Part shown: in pieces, positions 26,900 to 36,402 of the stretch
Layout of the letters: every line of letters starts with the position of its first letter
Numbering within the stretch: position 1 is the first letter of the stretch
Assembly (NCBI GenBank): GCA_023417815.1
Contig: JAEZEI010000089.1
Span: 1 to 64,000 of the forward strand
DNA: 64,000 nucleotides
Direction of reading: 5' to 3'
Source of the DNA: Bacteroidota bacterium
GTDB lineage: Bacteria; Bacteroidota; Bacteroidia; Chitinophagales; Chitinophagaceae
Program-made: the position numbers and the translations under genes
The notes under the pieces: generated by a model
What the model saw: only the letters and a program-made list of their open reading frames with translations
Database searches by the model: none
Told to the model about the DNA's origin: nothing

Positions 26900-29136
26900 G
26901 GATCCTTTTGATAATGGATCCGGGGATCGCGGTTCCTCCAACGGGGTATGGCGGGCATGAACGACTGGTAGAGATATTCGCTCTCGAATACATGAAACTG
27001 GGACACGAAGTGCATCTTCTTGTAACTCCGGGATCTTATGTAGAAGGCTGTACAATTCATTCCTTTGGTAAACCCGGATTTCCGCCAAAGAAAAAAGATG
27101 CGACCCTTGCCATTCCCGAAGCATGGAATTTTTTGTGGAAGAACAGGAACAGGTTTGATCTCATTCATAATTTCGGAAGGTTCGCATACCTGTTACCGAT
27201 ACTTTACCACCCTGTAAAAAAGATCATGACCTATGGAAGGGAGATCAGCTCCTTTAATGTAAAGTTCATGAATACCATCCCGGGAAGGAATATCATTTTC
27301 ACCGGATGCAGTTCAAATCTACTTTCAAGGATCAGGGTTTCCGGCGACTGGGAAACGGTTTACAATGCGATCGATTTCTCAAAGTATAATTTAAAGTCAC
27401 AGGTTGAAGAGGAGGCACCGCTTATTTTCCTGGGGCGGATAGAAAGGATCAAAGGCTGCCATACCGCGATAGCTGCTGTGAAAGCTGCCGGGTGTAAACT
27501 TATAATTGCGGGAAATATCTCACCGCTTCCGGAGGAGAAGAAGTATTTCCACGAAGAAATTGAGCCGCACATTGATGGAGAACAGGTCATTTATGTGGGC
27601 CAGCTTGATGATGAGGCTAAGGACCATTATCTTGGGAGATGCAGGGGATTGTTGTTCCCGATCGAATGGAATGAGCCTTTCGGAATAGTAATGATCGAGG
27701 CTATGGCGTGCGGTACGCCTGTTATTGCTTTCAACAGGGGTTCAGTAAATGAAGTAGTTGATGAAAATGTTACCGGGTTTAAAGTTGGCGACTTTAATGG
27801 GATGGTGGGGGCTATAAAAAAACTTCCGCTTATCAATCGAAATGCTTGTCGCGAACAGGCTGAAAAAAGGTTTGATGTTGCAGTTATCGCAAAGCAATAC
27901 CTGGGATTGTTCTTTGGGGGGCCAAAAAGGATATTGATCGTTACCACAGGGCAGCCAGCTGCAAATCCCCGTGTTCAGAAAGAGTACAGTGCGCTTGTCA
28001 ATTCCGGTTACAGGGTAAAGGTGATGTATGCATATTCAGCCGACTGGTCATACAAGATAGATGAAGCAACATTCCGGGCAGGTAAATTACGCAGGCACGA
28101 TTTCCTTCTTGCAGGAGGAAGCCCATATGATCACAGGTTTGTCTGGAATTTTTCCAGGATGATGTTTCGTTTTTTTATCCGGATCGATGGATTTATCCCG
28201 ATCGCATTCTTTAAGGAAATGAGCATGGCCCGCGCGGCTATGCCTTTGCTCATACGCGCACCCCGGTTTAAAGCCGATATATACATTGCACATTACCTCG
28301 GCGCTTTGCCGGCAGCTATCAAGGCCGCAAGGAAGCATAATGCAAAGCTGGTTTTTGATGCAGAGGATTTTCATAGAGGAGAGGCTCCTTACTTTAGCAG
28401 GCAAATAAAGCAGGTAACCGAAACAGAGAACCGGCTTTTTCCATACCTGCATTGGCTTACTACTGCCAGTCCTCTCATCTCTGATGCTTATGGAAAATTA
28501 TTCCCTGGATTAAAGGTGACAACAATAAATAATGTTTTCAGTAAGAAAAACCTGCAAACACTTCCTTCTCAAAATGTTGATCAATTAAATATTTTCTGGT
28601 TTTCCCAGATCATTGGTCCCAACAGGGGGCTGGAAGTGATCATTAAGGCGCTTAATCTTGTGCACAAGAAGAACATTCATTTCCATATGCTGGGAAATGT
28701 AAAGAACCCTGACTATGTGAAAGGACTTCTATCCCTGGCAAGGGATCCCGGAAAAATTCATTTTATTCCTCCTGTGGATCCTTCTGGAATCTTTGAAGTA
28801 GCGTCGCAGTTCGATATCGGCATGGCTGCTGAGATACCATATTGCGAAAACCGTGATATATGCCTCACCAATAAGATATTTACTTACCTGATGTCTGGAA
28901 ATTGTATCCTCGCCTCCGATACCAGGGCACAGAAGGAATTTCTGGACCAATACCCGGGTATTGGAATGATTTATACGCATAATGATGAACATTCGCTCGC
29001 TGAAAAGATCGAGGAACTGTATGATAAAAGAGAGTTGCTATTGAGCTGCAGAAGAAAAGCCCTGGATCTTGCTGAATCTTCTATGAACTGGGAAAAGGAA
29101 AGTTCTGCGTTGCTTAATGTTGTGAACTCACTGTAA
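26896..29136 (+). CDS. Bifunctional protein with two fused GT-B glycosyltransferase domains
   Basis: A 746-residue protein, about twice the normal length. Residues 1-340 form a full GT4 enzyme (GIAVPPTGYGGHERLVE near the N-terminus; LIFLGRIERIKGCHTAI; EWNEPFGIVMIEAMACG near 255). Residues from about 345 begin a second enzyme (KRILIVTTGQPAANPRV), including DAEDFHRGEAPYFSR and IFWFSQIIGPNRGLEVIIKAL, and ending with a nucleotide-binding-like YLMSGNCILASDT. No frameshift or stop separates them, so this is a real fusion. It implies two successive sugar additions by one polypeptide, or one active and one acceptor-binding domain. It overlaps its neighbours by 4 and 1 nt. Confidence 0.9.
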   Translation: MRILLIMDPGIAVPPTGYGGHERLVEIFALEYMKLGHEVHLLVTPGSYVEGCTIHSFGKPGFPPKKKDATLAIPEAWNFLWKNRNRFDLIHNFGRFAYLLPILYHPVKKIMTYGREISSFNVKFMNTIPGRNIIFTGCSSNLLSRIRVSGDWETVYNAIDFSKYNLKSQVEEEAPLIFLGRIERIKGCHTAIAAVKAAGCKLIIAGNISPLPEEKKYFHEEIEPHIDGEQVIYVGQLDDEAKDHYLGRCRGLLFPIEWNEPFGIVMIEAMACGTPVIAFNRGSVNEVVDENVTGFKVGDFNGMVGAIKKLPLINRNACREQAEKRFDVAVIAKQYLGLFFGGPKRILIVTTGQPAANPRVQKEYSALVNSGYRVKVMYAYSADWSYKIDEATFRAGKLRRHDFLLAGGSPYDHRFVWNFSRMMFRFFIRIDGFIPIAFFKEMSMARAAMPLLIRAPRFKADIYIAHYLGALPAAIKAARKHNAKLVFDAEDFHRGEAPYFSRQIKQVTETENRLFPYLHWLTTASPLISDAYGKLFPGLKVTTINNVFSKKNLQTLPSQNVDQLNIFWFSQIIGPNRGLEVIIKALNLVHKKNIHFHMLGNVKNPDYVKGLLSLARDPGKIHFIPPVDPSGIFEVASQFDIGMAAEIPYCENRDICLTNKIFTYLMSGNCILASDTRAQKEFLDQYPGIGMIYTHNDEHSLAEKIEELYDKRELLLSCRRKALDLAESSMNWEKESSALLNVVNSL

Positions 29137-30155
29137 TGAAAAAAGAACTGCCTATAGTGGAATGGCTCAGGGGCCTGGCAGCCCTTTCGGTATGCCTGTT
29201 TCACTGGACAGGAGGCAACCTTGAATTTCACGGGTCTTCTGCTCTCTTTGAAAGTGTTGCGAAGTATGGCTGGCTTGGTGTTGAAGTATTCTTTGTCATT
29301 TCCGGCTTTATCATTCCCTATGCTTTGCACCGAAATGATTATTCACTTTCCCTTTTTCCCAAATTCCTTCTGAAAAGATGCATCAGGATCGAGCCTGCAT
29401 ACCTTGTCACCATTCTACTGGTTATTGCCCTCGGTTATCTATCCATGCTGTTTCCCGGTTACCTGGGCGAAGATTATTCGCCTTCAATTGCAGGCGCCCT
29501 GCTCCATGTTATTTATGCTCCTGCATATTTTGGATATGAATGGATGCTTCCTATTTTCTGGACACTTGAAGTAGAGCTACATTTTTACATCCTGGTAGGT
29601 TTGATATTTCCTTTTTTGAACCGTGGTAGACTCCAGCTTTTCACAGGGTCTGCAGTTTTACTTGCGCTGTCGTTCATTGTTCCATTATACCTTTTCTATT
29701 ACATATCATTGTTTGTAATGGGTATCGGCTCCTTTTATTTTTTAAGAGGGGTATTGAATTCCTTTCAATATGGCATCATGTTAATTGCTTCATCTGTATG
29801 TTGCTATTTTGTCTCTGAATCATTACTGATCCCATTTACAGCGTTAGCAACCAGCATTGTGCTTGCATTCGCAGACAGGATAAATGTAAAAGGAAGCTTT
29901 CTTGGTAGGATCTCTTTTTCGCTTTACCTGGTACATATTCCGATCGGGGGAAGATTAATAAACCTGCTTGGCCGATATGATGATTCGCCGCTCGTGGTTT
30001 GGGCAGGACTGATCGGTATTACCGTATTCACCATATTCTCAGCGTGGGTTTTCTATAAGGTTATTGAAAAACCATCACAACTATTATCAAAACGAATTAG
30101 ATATTCCAGGGTTGAAAAGAGTACTGATAATATCCCCGCATTTTCCGCCAGTTAA
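29136..30155 (+). CDS. Membrane acyltransferase (Acyltransferase_3/OafA family)
   Basis: Polytopic inner-membrane acyltransferase of 339 residues, predicted to O-acetylate or otherwise acylate the glycan. The N-terminal RGLAALSVCLFHW carries the conserved Arg and His of the family. VFFVISGFIIPYAL follows, and the remainder is about ten hydrophobic helices ending ISFSLYLVHIPIG and a basic tail. It has no periplasmic SGNH domain, unlike long OafA variants. The end overlaps the next gene by 44 nt if that gene starts at 30112, or 92 nt if it starts at 30064. Confidence 0.92.
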   Translation: MKKELPIVEWLRGLAALSVCLFHWTGGNLEFHGSSALFESVAKYGWLGVEVFFVISGFIIPYALHRNDYSLSLFPKFLLKRCIRIEPAYLVTILLVIALGYLSMLFPGYLGEDYSPSIAGALLHVIYAPAYFGYEWMLPIFWTLEVELHFYILVGLIFPFLNRGRLQLFTGSAVLLALSFIVPLYLFYYISLFVMGIGSFYFLRGVLNSFQYGIMLIASSVCCYFVSESLLIPFTALATSIVLAFADRINVKGSFLGRISFSLYLVHIPIGGRLINLLGRYDDSPLVVWAGLIGITVFTIFSAWVFYKVIEKPSQLLSKRIRYSRVEKSTDNIPAFSAS

Positions 30156-31386
30156 TACTCCTGATATGCAACGGGTAAGAATGTGCCTGCCGTGGTACAG
30201 GAAATTTGGCTGGCAGGCAGAGGTTATCTGTGTTGATGAAAAATTTGTGGAGGGATACAGGGAGGAGTTGTTGTTGAAGACCATACCTGGCGATGTAAAA
30301 GTGCATAAGGTAAAGGCTTTCAATGCAAAATCCACACGCAAGTTTGGACTTGGTAGTTTATCGATGCGTTCCTATTTTCAGATCAGGAAAAAAGGCTCCG
30401 AATTATTGAAAGCGGGGAAATTCGACCTTGTATTTTTCAGTACCACCGCATTTCATGTTTGTCATTTAGGGGTTTACTGGAAAAAGAAATTCAATATTCC
30501 TTTTGTTATCGATGTGCAGGATCCATGGAGGAATGATTTTTACCTGGATAAACCCAGGGATCAGCGTCCTCCAAAATTTTTTCTATCCTATAATATTGAC
30601 AAATACCTGGAAGCCGCTACAATCCCTCATAGTGATGGATTGATCAGTGTTTCCAAAGGATACATTGAAACATTAAAGGATAGATATCCATCCCCCAGGA
30701 ACATTCCCGCAGTTGAGTTGCCCTTCCCGGCATCGGGGGCAGACCATGAAATTGCTTCGGGTGTTGCATCGCCTGTAAAACTACAGGGAGAATGTTTCAA
30801 TTTTGTTTATGCCGGGCGAGGGGGGCATGATCTTGCAGTTGCATTGAAAATTCTTTTCAAAGCGGTCAATTCAGGTTTTCAATCCGGTTCGTTGGCTGGC
30901 AGGATCCATTTTACGTTTGTAGGAACCAGTTATGCACCTGCTGGAAAAGGAGGCTATACCATAAAGCCGATCGCCAGGGAGGCTGGCCTGGAAAGTATTG
31001 TAACTGAGATCCCGGAGCGGATCGGTTATTTTGAAACCCTTTCACTTTTGAAAATTGCAGACGGATTATTTGTACCGGGTTCAACAGACACCAACTATAC
31101 GGCTTCAAAAATTTATCCATACATACTTGCAAAGAAGCCTTTGTTTGCAATTTTTCACGAGTCCAGTTCTGTGGTAAAGGTTATAAAGGAAACAGGTGCA
31201 GGCTCAGTTCTCACATTTAATGAACATTCCCGGGAGAACCAGTTGGTTGAGGAATGCCTGGAAATTTTGATTGATATTGTTTCTAAAAAGTCAGCCAATA
31301 TCTACGATCCTGAAACTTTCGAAAAGTATTCAGCCGAAACCAATGCGAAGCTGCAGACAGATTTCTTTGACAAGATCTTATCATAA
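30112..31386 (+). CDS. Glycosyltransferase, GT-B fold
   Basis: Predicted glycosyltransferase, 424 residues from a TTG start at 30112 (LKRVLIISPHFPPVN). An ATG at 30064 in the same frame would add 16 residues (MKNHHNYYQNELDIPG) not typical of such proteins, so TTG is preferred; this is uncertain. The N-terminal block SPHFPPVNTPDMQRVRM is common in Bacteroidota surface-glycan GT4-like enzymes. IDVQDPWRNDFY and the C-terminal FVPGSTDTNYTASKIYPYI follow. The classical E-x7-E is not obvious, so it may use a divergent donor site. The end overlaps the next GT2 by 1 nt. Confidence 0.8.
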   Translation: MKRVLIISPHFPPVNTPDMQRVRMCLPWYRKFGWQAEVICVDEKFVEGYREELLLKTIPGDVKVHKVKAFNAKSTRKFGLGSLSMRSYFQIRKKGSELLKAGKFDLVFFSTTAFHVCHLGVYWKKKFNIPFVIDVQDPWRNDFYLDKPRDQRPPKFFLSYNIDKYLEAATIPHSDGLISVSKGYIETLKDRYPSPRNIPAVELPFPASGADHEIASGVASPVKLQGECFNFVYAGRGGHDLAVALKILFKAVNSGFQSGSLAGRIHFTFVGTSYAPAGKGGYTIKPIAREAGLESIVTEIPERIGYFETLSLLKIADGLFVPGSTDTNYTASKIYPYILAKKPLFAIFHESSSVVKVIKETGAGSVLTFNEHSRENQLVEECLEILIDIVSKKSANIYDPETFEKYSAETNAKLQTDFFDKILS

Positions 31387-32318
31387 TGCCCTTATTCAGC
31401 GTCATATTGCCTGTTTACAATGGAGGAAAATACCTGAAAGAGGCTGTTGAAAGCGTTCTTGTCCAGGATCATCATGATTTTGAATTCATAGTGCTTGATG
31501 ATTGCTCTTCAGATGGCAGTTATGAATACCTGCAAACCATTTCTGACCAGAGATTCACGCTTATGCGGAATGACAGGAACCGCGGACTATTCTACAATCT
31601 GAATAAATTGGTTGAGGCATCGTCCGGCGAATTGGTAAAGCTTTGGTCGCAGGATGATATCATGTATCCTCATTGCCTTTCAAGAATGAAGGAGATCCAT
31701 GAGAAATATCCGCAAGTCGGCTTTAGTTACAGCCAGCGCGACATCATTGATGAAAACGGGACAGTTAGCACAAGGCAGGTTGTTGATAATACACCGGAAC
31801 TTATATCAACAGATTTGCATGCCCTCATCTCTTTTTTTACCGGTTCCATTGCAGGCAATATTGCAAACGTTTGTATCAGCAAGAAAGCCCTGGTAAAGGT
31901 TGGTCCATTTCGTGAGGATATGAAGATATCGGCTGATTTTGATATGTGGGTCAGGCTGGCTGAACATCATCCTGTAGGTTTCACAAATGAAAAACTGATC
32001 CAGCTAAGGGATCATACAGGTCAGCTAAGTCGTAAGGAATCGCTTTATTATTATCATGTAAAAGAGGATATGGAAGTGTTCAGGTATTTGCTGGGCTATG
32101 TTTCTCCGGAATTGCGTGTGGCAGGGAAGAGACTATTGAGAAAGCACAAATACGTTTTTTATTATACCCTGATGACAAAAGCTTTTTTAAAAGGTGATTT
32201 TAAAAATGCCAGAAAATATTTTAAAGAATTATCCAGGGCAGACAATATCCTGTTGCTAACGCTTTCTTTCATACGCGGAAAGATTTCTCCACCTGGCAAA
32301 CCTGCTTTCCTTAAATGA
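31386..32318 (+). CDS. Glycosyltransferase, family 2 (GT-A)
   Basis: Inverting glycosyltransferase of 310 residues with FSVILPVYNGGKYLKEAVESV at the N-terminus, FIVLDDCSSDGSYEY, and a catalytic metal motif read as LWSQDDIMYPHCL near residue 85. The DISADFDMWVRLAEH-like region (SADFDMWVRL) near 180 corresponds to the acceptor-binding ED/W block. Its start overlaps the preceding stop as TAATG; it overlaps the following FkbM gene by 4 nt. The added sugar is unknown. Confidence 0.9.
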   Translation: MPLFSVILPVYNGGKYLKEAVESVLVQDHHDFEFIVLDDCSSDGSYEYLQTISDQRFTLMRNDRNRGLFYNLNKLVEASSGELVKLWSQDDIMYPHCLSRMKEIHEKYPQVGFSYSQRDIIDENGTVSTRQVVDNTPELISTDLHALISFFTGSIAGNIANVCISKKALVKVGPFREDMKISADFDMWVRLAEHHPVGFTNEKLIQLRDHTGQLSRKESLYYYHVKEDMEVFRYLLGYVSPELRVAGKRLLRKHKYVFYYTLMTKAFLKGDFKNARKYFKELSRADNILLLTLSFIRGKISPPGKPAFLK

Positions 32319-33211
32319 AACAGGCAAGGCAATTATTGAAGATCACGCGGTTTATCCTGAGGCATCCGATCGGGAGGCGTAACCCTGGAAAATGCATAAG
32401 GAAATTCCTTGCCTGGCAGTTGTCCCAAACAATTCGTCCCAGGCGTCGTATTGTTCCTTTCATCGGAAAAGTGAGATTATCTGTAACAAAAGGAATGGAA
32501 GGTGCAACCGGGAACATCTATACGGGGCTTCATGAATTCAATGAAATGGGGTTCCTGCTTCATTTCCTGAGGAAGGAAGATTTGTTTGCCGATATTGGTG
32601 CGAACATTGGAAGCTATACTATGCTTGCATCAGGTTATGTTGGATGCAGATCGGTATGTTTTGAGCCTGTTCCCCAAACATTTAATAGCCTGCTGGAGAA
32701 CATCCGGATAAATGATCTGGGTAACCGCGTTAGGGCAGAGAACAAAGGTGTGGGTCAGAAAAGTAGCAAAATGTTTTTCACTGAGGGCAACGATTCAGGC
32801 AACCATGTGGTTGCAAATGAAGAGGAGGAAAATAATGTGGTTGAAGTAGAGGTGATCAGTCTCGATAATTATTTTCAGGGTGATTGTCCATCCCTGGTAA
32901 AAATTGATGTGGAAGGTTTTGAAACCGAGGTGTTAAATGGAATGGGTAGCGTGCTTACAGACCCAAGACTTAAAGCCCTGATCATAGAACTTAACGGATC
33001 CGGAATGCGCTATGGGTATAAGGAAGAGGATATTCATAGAAAACTGCTCAGCCATGAATTCCTTCCTTACCAGTATGATCCATTTTCGAGATCCTTAAAG
33101 CCGCTCTTAAGCTTTGGTTCGCACAATACGATTTATGTGCGTGATGTTAATGTTGTTAATGAAAGATTGCAGGCCGCACCCCAGGTAAAAATATTTTCAA
33201 CTATTTTCTGA
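32315..33211 (+). CDS. FkbM-family methyltransferase
   Basis: Second FkbM-type O-methyltransferase of the locus, 298 residues. The SAM-binding block is FADIGANIGSYTMLASGYVG near residue 90, then CFEPVPQTFNSLLENI, and LVKIDVEGFETEVLNGM near residue 195. The N-terminal 50 residues are strongly basic (RPRRRIVPF, RRNPGKCIRKF), suggesting membrane or glycan-lipid contact. It is coupled to its neighbours by 4- and 1-nt overlaps. It differs clearly from the FkbM protein at 26027 outside the motifs, so a recent duplication is unlikely. Confidence 0.9.
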   Translation: MKQARQLLKITRFILRHPIGRRNPGKCIRKFLAWQLSQTIRPRRRIVPFIGKVRLSVTKGMEGATGNIYTGLHEFNEMGFLLHFLRKEDLFADIGANIGSYTMLASGYVGCRSVCFEPVPQTFNSLLENIRINDLGNRVRAENKGVGQKSSKMFFTEGNDSGNHVVANEEEENNVVEVEVISLDNYFQGDCPSLVKIDVEGFETEVLNGMGSVLTDPRLKALIIELNGSGMRYGYKEEDIHRKLLSHEFLPYQYDPFSRSLKPLLSFGSHNTIYVRDVNVVNERLQAAPQVKIFSTIF

Positions 33212-33840
33212 TGGCTTCATCATTTGCATTCCAGATCCCCCAGGTAATTCATGTTGTAAGACAACTTGCCCCCCGATCAATCCTTGATATCGGGAAAGGT
33301 TTTGGTAAATATGGTTTGCTGCTTCATGAATACCTGGGAATTGATAATAGTAAAAGAATAGACCCTTCACTCAGCATGGTGGAGCAAAGCAGGTTGAAAA
33401 TGGATGCTGCCGAAGCTGATCCGGAATTGATGCTTCCTCATTTACCTCATTTCTATAATAAAATTTATGAAGGTGATGTATTGGTGAATTATGAGTCATT
33501 TGAAAAGTATGACCTGGTTTTGATGGTTGATGTGATTGAACATCTTGATAAGGATAGTTCCCTGGAAATGTTACAACATTTTATCAAAAACGGGAGCACT
33601 GTATTGGTAGCTACGCCGGTCGATTTCTTCCAGCAGCATTTATATGAAAGCGAGTTTGAACATCATGTTTCTCATTGGTCGGCAAATGATTTTAAAAGTA
33701 TTGCTCATTTACAGGTTCAATACATTGAAAATTCAGCGATCTATCTTCTTTCTCCCGGGCCTGTAAACATTCGTGGTTTCGGAAATTCATTTATCAAAAA
33801 GCTGAGAAGGATAGCCCGGGCCGTAAGGAGTGAATTCTGA
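33211..33840 (+). CDS. Class I SAM-dependent methyltransferase
   Basis: Small methyltransferase-like protein, 209 residues. Motif I reads SILDIGKGFGKYGLLLHEYL near residue 23-42, and the DLVLMVDVIEHLDKD block near residue 100 is typical of Methyltransf_11/23 proteins. The LVATPVDFFQQHLYESEFEHHVSHW stretch, read in pieces, is His-rich. It is flanked by an FkbM methyltransferase and a glycosyltransferase with 1-nt overlaps, so a glycan acceptor is likely, but small members of this fold can have other substrates. Confidence 0.78.
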   Translation: MASSFAFQIPQVIHVVRQLAPRSILDIGKGFGKYGLLLHEYLGIDNSKRIDPSLSMVEQSRLKMDAAEADPELMLPHLPHFYNKIYEGDVLVNYESFEKYDLVLMVDVIEHLDKDSSLEMLQHFIKNGSTVLVATPVDFFQQHLYESEFEHHVSHWSANDFKSIAHLQVQYIENSAIYLLSPGPVNIRGFGNSFIKKLRRIARAVRSEF

Positions 33841-34994
33841 TGAAAGTATTAGCCATAATTACAACTCACCCGATCCAGTACAATGCTCCGCTTTTCAGGA
33901 TCCTCACTGAAAGGCAGATCATAAAACCTGTAGTATATTATACCTGGGGAAAGAGTGTTCTCGCCTCCAAATTTGATCCCGGCTTTGGAAAGGAAATAAA
34001 ATGGGATATTCCCTTACTCGGTGGGTATGAATATTATTTCCCCGAAAATACTTCGAAGGATCCGGGGTCACATCATCATAATGGGATCGATAACCCAGGT
34101 CTGATCAAAAGCCTTGAAGCTCTTGATCCGGATGCAATCCTGGTTTATGGCTGGAATTTCAAGAGCCACCTGGCAGTGATGAAACATTTTAAAGGGAGGG
34201 TGCCGCTGCTATTCAGGGGTGATTCTACTTTGATGAAGGAAACCGGGATCAGGCGCTTTTTGAAAAAGCTGTACCTGTCCGCGATCTACAGGCATGCTGA
34301 TTATTTCTTATTTGCGGGAACAAGGAACAGGGAGTATTACGAGGCATCGCGGATCAGGAAAGCACAGCTATTCTTTATGCCCCATGCTGTAGATAATGCA
34401 AGGTTTGGATCACCGGGAGCAGGGGAGGTGGCAAAAAAACTCAGGATGGAACTTGGTCTGCACCAAGGGGCCATGGTATACCTTTATGCCGGGAAGATCG
34501 ATCCAAATAAAAATGTTGAACTTCTAATTAGGGCATTTTTGCAAGTGGATGATTTGAAGACCTTCCTGGTAATTGCAGGAGAAGGTCCATCGAGGAAAGA
34601 GATTTTTGAAAAATACAATAGACATCCCCGGATAAAATTTCTTCCTTTTCAAAACCAGGCGGAAATGCCGGGTGTTTACAGGCTGGGGGATGTGTTTGTT
34701 CTTCCATCCTTGTCGGAGACCTGGGGCCTGGCCATCAATGAATCTTTTGCATGCGGAAGGCCGGTGATCTGCAGTGATGCATGTGGTGCTGCGATCGATC
34801 TATGTAAAAACGGGAAGACCGGGTTTATTTTCAGGAGTAATGATCTGGGCGACCTTGCTGCAAAGATGAAAGCGCTAAATGACAAGGATCTTGCATTGAA
34901 AATGGGAGAACAGGCAGCGCAACTGGTATCAGCCTGGAATTTTGAAACTGCTGCCAAAACCATAGAGGACGCAACAATACATGCAACTTCTTAG
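33840..34994 (+). CDS. Glycosyltransferase, family 4-like (GT-B)
   Basis: Retaining glycosyltransferase of 384 residues. The N-terminus begins VLAIITTHPIQYNAPLFRIL, a block shared with many Bacteroidota cell-surface GT4 enzymes. The C-terminal domain has YLYAGKIDPNKNVELLIRAF and the donor motif SLSETWGLAINESFACG near residue 288, followed by SDACGAAIDL. It starts one nt before the upstream stop ends and overlaps the Wzy-like gene by 14 nt. Confidence 0.9.
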   Translation: MKVLAIITTHPIQYNAPLFRILTERQIIKPVVYYTWGKSVLASKFDPGFGKEIKWDIPLLGGYEYYFPENTSKDPGSHHHNGIDNPGLIKSLEALDPDAILVYGWNFKSHLAVMKHFKGRVPLLFRGDSTLMKETGIRRFLKKLYLSAIYRHADYFLFAGTRNREYYEASRIRKAQLFFMPHAVDNARFGSPGAGEVAKKLRMELGLHQGAMVYLYAGKIDPNKNVELLIRAFLQVDDLKTFLVIAGEGPSRKEIFEKYNRHPRIKFLPFQNQAEMPGVYRLGDVFVLPSLSETWGLAINESFACGRPVICSDACGAAIDLCKNGKTGFIFRSNDLGDLAAKMKALNDKDLALKMGEQAAQLVSAWNFETAAKTIEDATIHATS

Positions 34995-36402
34995 AACACA
35001 GAAAAGGATATCCTTTGATGAGGGAGCACAGGGTTTGCTTCTGCTATTGCTGATAAGCCAGTTGTTTTTGAATAACGGGATCTACCTGTTCATTGCTGCA
35101 ATTTGCTTTGCGGTAATAATCCATTATTTGCAGCAGCCTCTTAAGCCATCTGTTTTCACCATGATATTTATTTATCATTTTATACAGATCGCTGCCGGAA
35201 TTTGGTTAAGTAATTACCAGGGAGTAGATATAAATTTCAAATCACCCAATACAGGTACGGCAACCATTATTTCTTTTGCCGGGTTGATCGTACTGATGCT
35301 GCCAATAATTCATTACCAGAACAAATTTCCATCCCTATCGTTACAAACGATACGAGAACATGCAAACCGGCTTTCAATCAGCAAGACTTTCTATGCCTAT
35401 ATAATAGCATTCTTTCTTGCAAATCTTTTGGGAGGGATCGCCTTTCTTTTTGCGGGGCTTACCCAGGTGATACTGATTGCCATAAAGGTTAAATGGTTCC
35501 TCTTTCTTTTATTTGGATTCCAGGTATTCATTAAGAACAGGATGAAGAAACAGTTCTACCTGTTCATCGCCATCGAATTTATGCTTGGCTTCTTTAGTTT
35601 CTTCTCTGACTTTAAAACAGTTTTCTTTTTCCTTGCATTCATCCTGATCACCTTTTTACGGAGGGTTTATCTAAGACACCTGGTCCTGGCGATTATCTGT
35701 TTATGCATAACTTTCTTCATTGGAGTGCTTTGGTCTGGTGTGAAAGGTGAATACCGCAAATTTCTTAACCAGGGTCAGAAGGAACAGGTTGTTGTGGTAA
35801 GCCGGGAAGAAGCACTGGAAAAACTCGCGGAACTTTCCGCCGAGCAGGATGCCCAGACTTTTAATGAATCGGTTGAGATTTTCCTGAACAGGCTTCAATA
35901 CACCTATCATCTCGCGAAAGCGATGGAAAAAGTGCCTGCAGATATTCCATATCAATATGGAAAGAACTGGAGGGAAACGCTGGACTTTGTATTCACGCCG
36001 CGCATACTTAATCCTGATAAGCCCAGGTATGAGGCATCCGTTAAGACCCGAAAGTACACAGGTCTTGCATATGCCGGTGCCCGCAGCGGTACATCGGTAA
36101 GCCTCGGATATTTTGCGGATGGTTATGTCGACTTCGGAATTATCGGGATGTTTGTGCCCATACTCATCTTAGGATTCGTTTATGGGGTCACTTATTTTTA
36201 TTTTTTAAGGAATTCATCTTCAAATTATATTTTCAATTTTGCCGTAGTGGGCGCAATTTTCATGGAGTTCTATGCTTTTGAAATGGACAGTACATATTTG
36301 TCTGGCCGACTGTATGTTAGCCTTTTGGTATTCTTTCTGCTGAGTATATTCTTTTTTCCATGGTTGTACAGAAATCTTAGTTCAAAAGCAGTTTTACGTT
36401 GA
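34981..36402 (+). CDS. Polytopic Wzy/O-antigen-polymerase-like membrane protein
   Basis: Integral inner-membrane protein of 473 residues with about ten to twelve hydrophobic helices and one large hydrophilic loop (about residues 255-375, rich in charged residues). Helical architecture with a long periplasmic loop is typical of Wzy polymerases and O-antigen ligases. The GTSVSLGYFADGYVDFGIIG motif after the loop fits that group. It lies one gene upstream of the exosortase. I recall that Bacteroidota exosortase loci carry a dedicated Wzy-like protein and a dedicated glycosyltransferase in this order, which is what is seen here. Role by inference: polymerisation or ligation of repeat units in the periplasm. 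Confidence 0.82.
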   Translation: MQLLRTQKRISFDEGAQGLLLLLLISQLFLNNGIYLFIAAICFAVIIHYLQQPLKPSVFTMIFIYHFIQIAAGIWLSNYQGVDINFKSPNTGTATIISFAGLIVLMLPIIHYQNKFPSLSLQTIREHANRLSISKTFYAYIIAFFLANLLGGIAFLFAGLTQVILIAIKVKWFLFLLFGFQVFIKNRMKKQFYLFIAIEFMLGFFSFFSDFKTVFFFLAFILITFLRRVYLRHLVLAIICLCITFFIGVLWSGVKGEYRKFLNQGQKEQVVVVSREEALEKLAELSAEQDAQTFNESVEIFLNRLQYTYHLAKAMEKVPADIPYQYGKNWRETLDFVFTPRILNPDKPRYEASVKTRKYTGLAYAGARSGTSVSLGYFADGYVDFGIIGMFVPILILGFVYGVTYFYFLRNSSSNYIFNFAVVGAIFMEFYAFEMDSTYLSGRLYVSLLVFFLLSIFFFPWLYRNLSSKAVLR

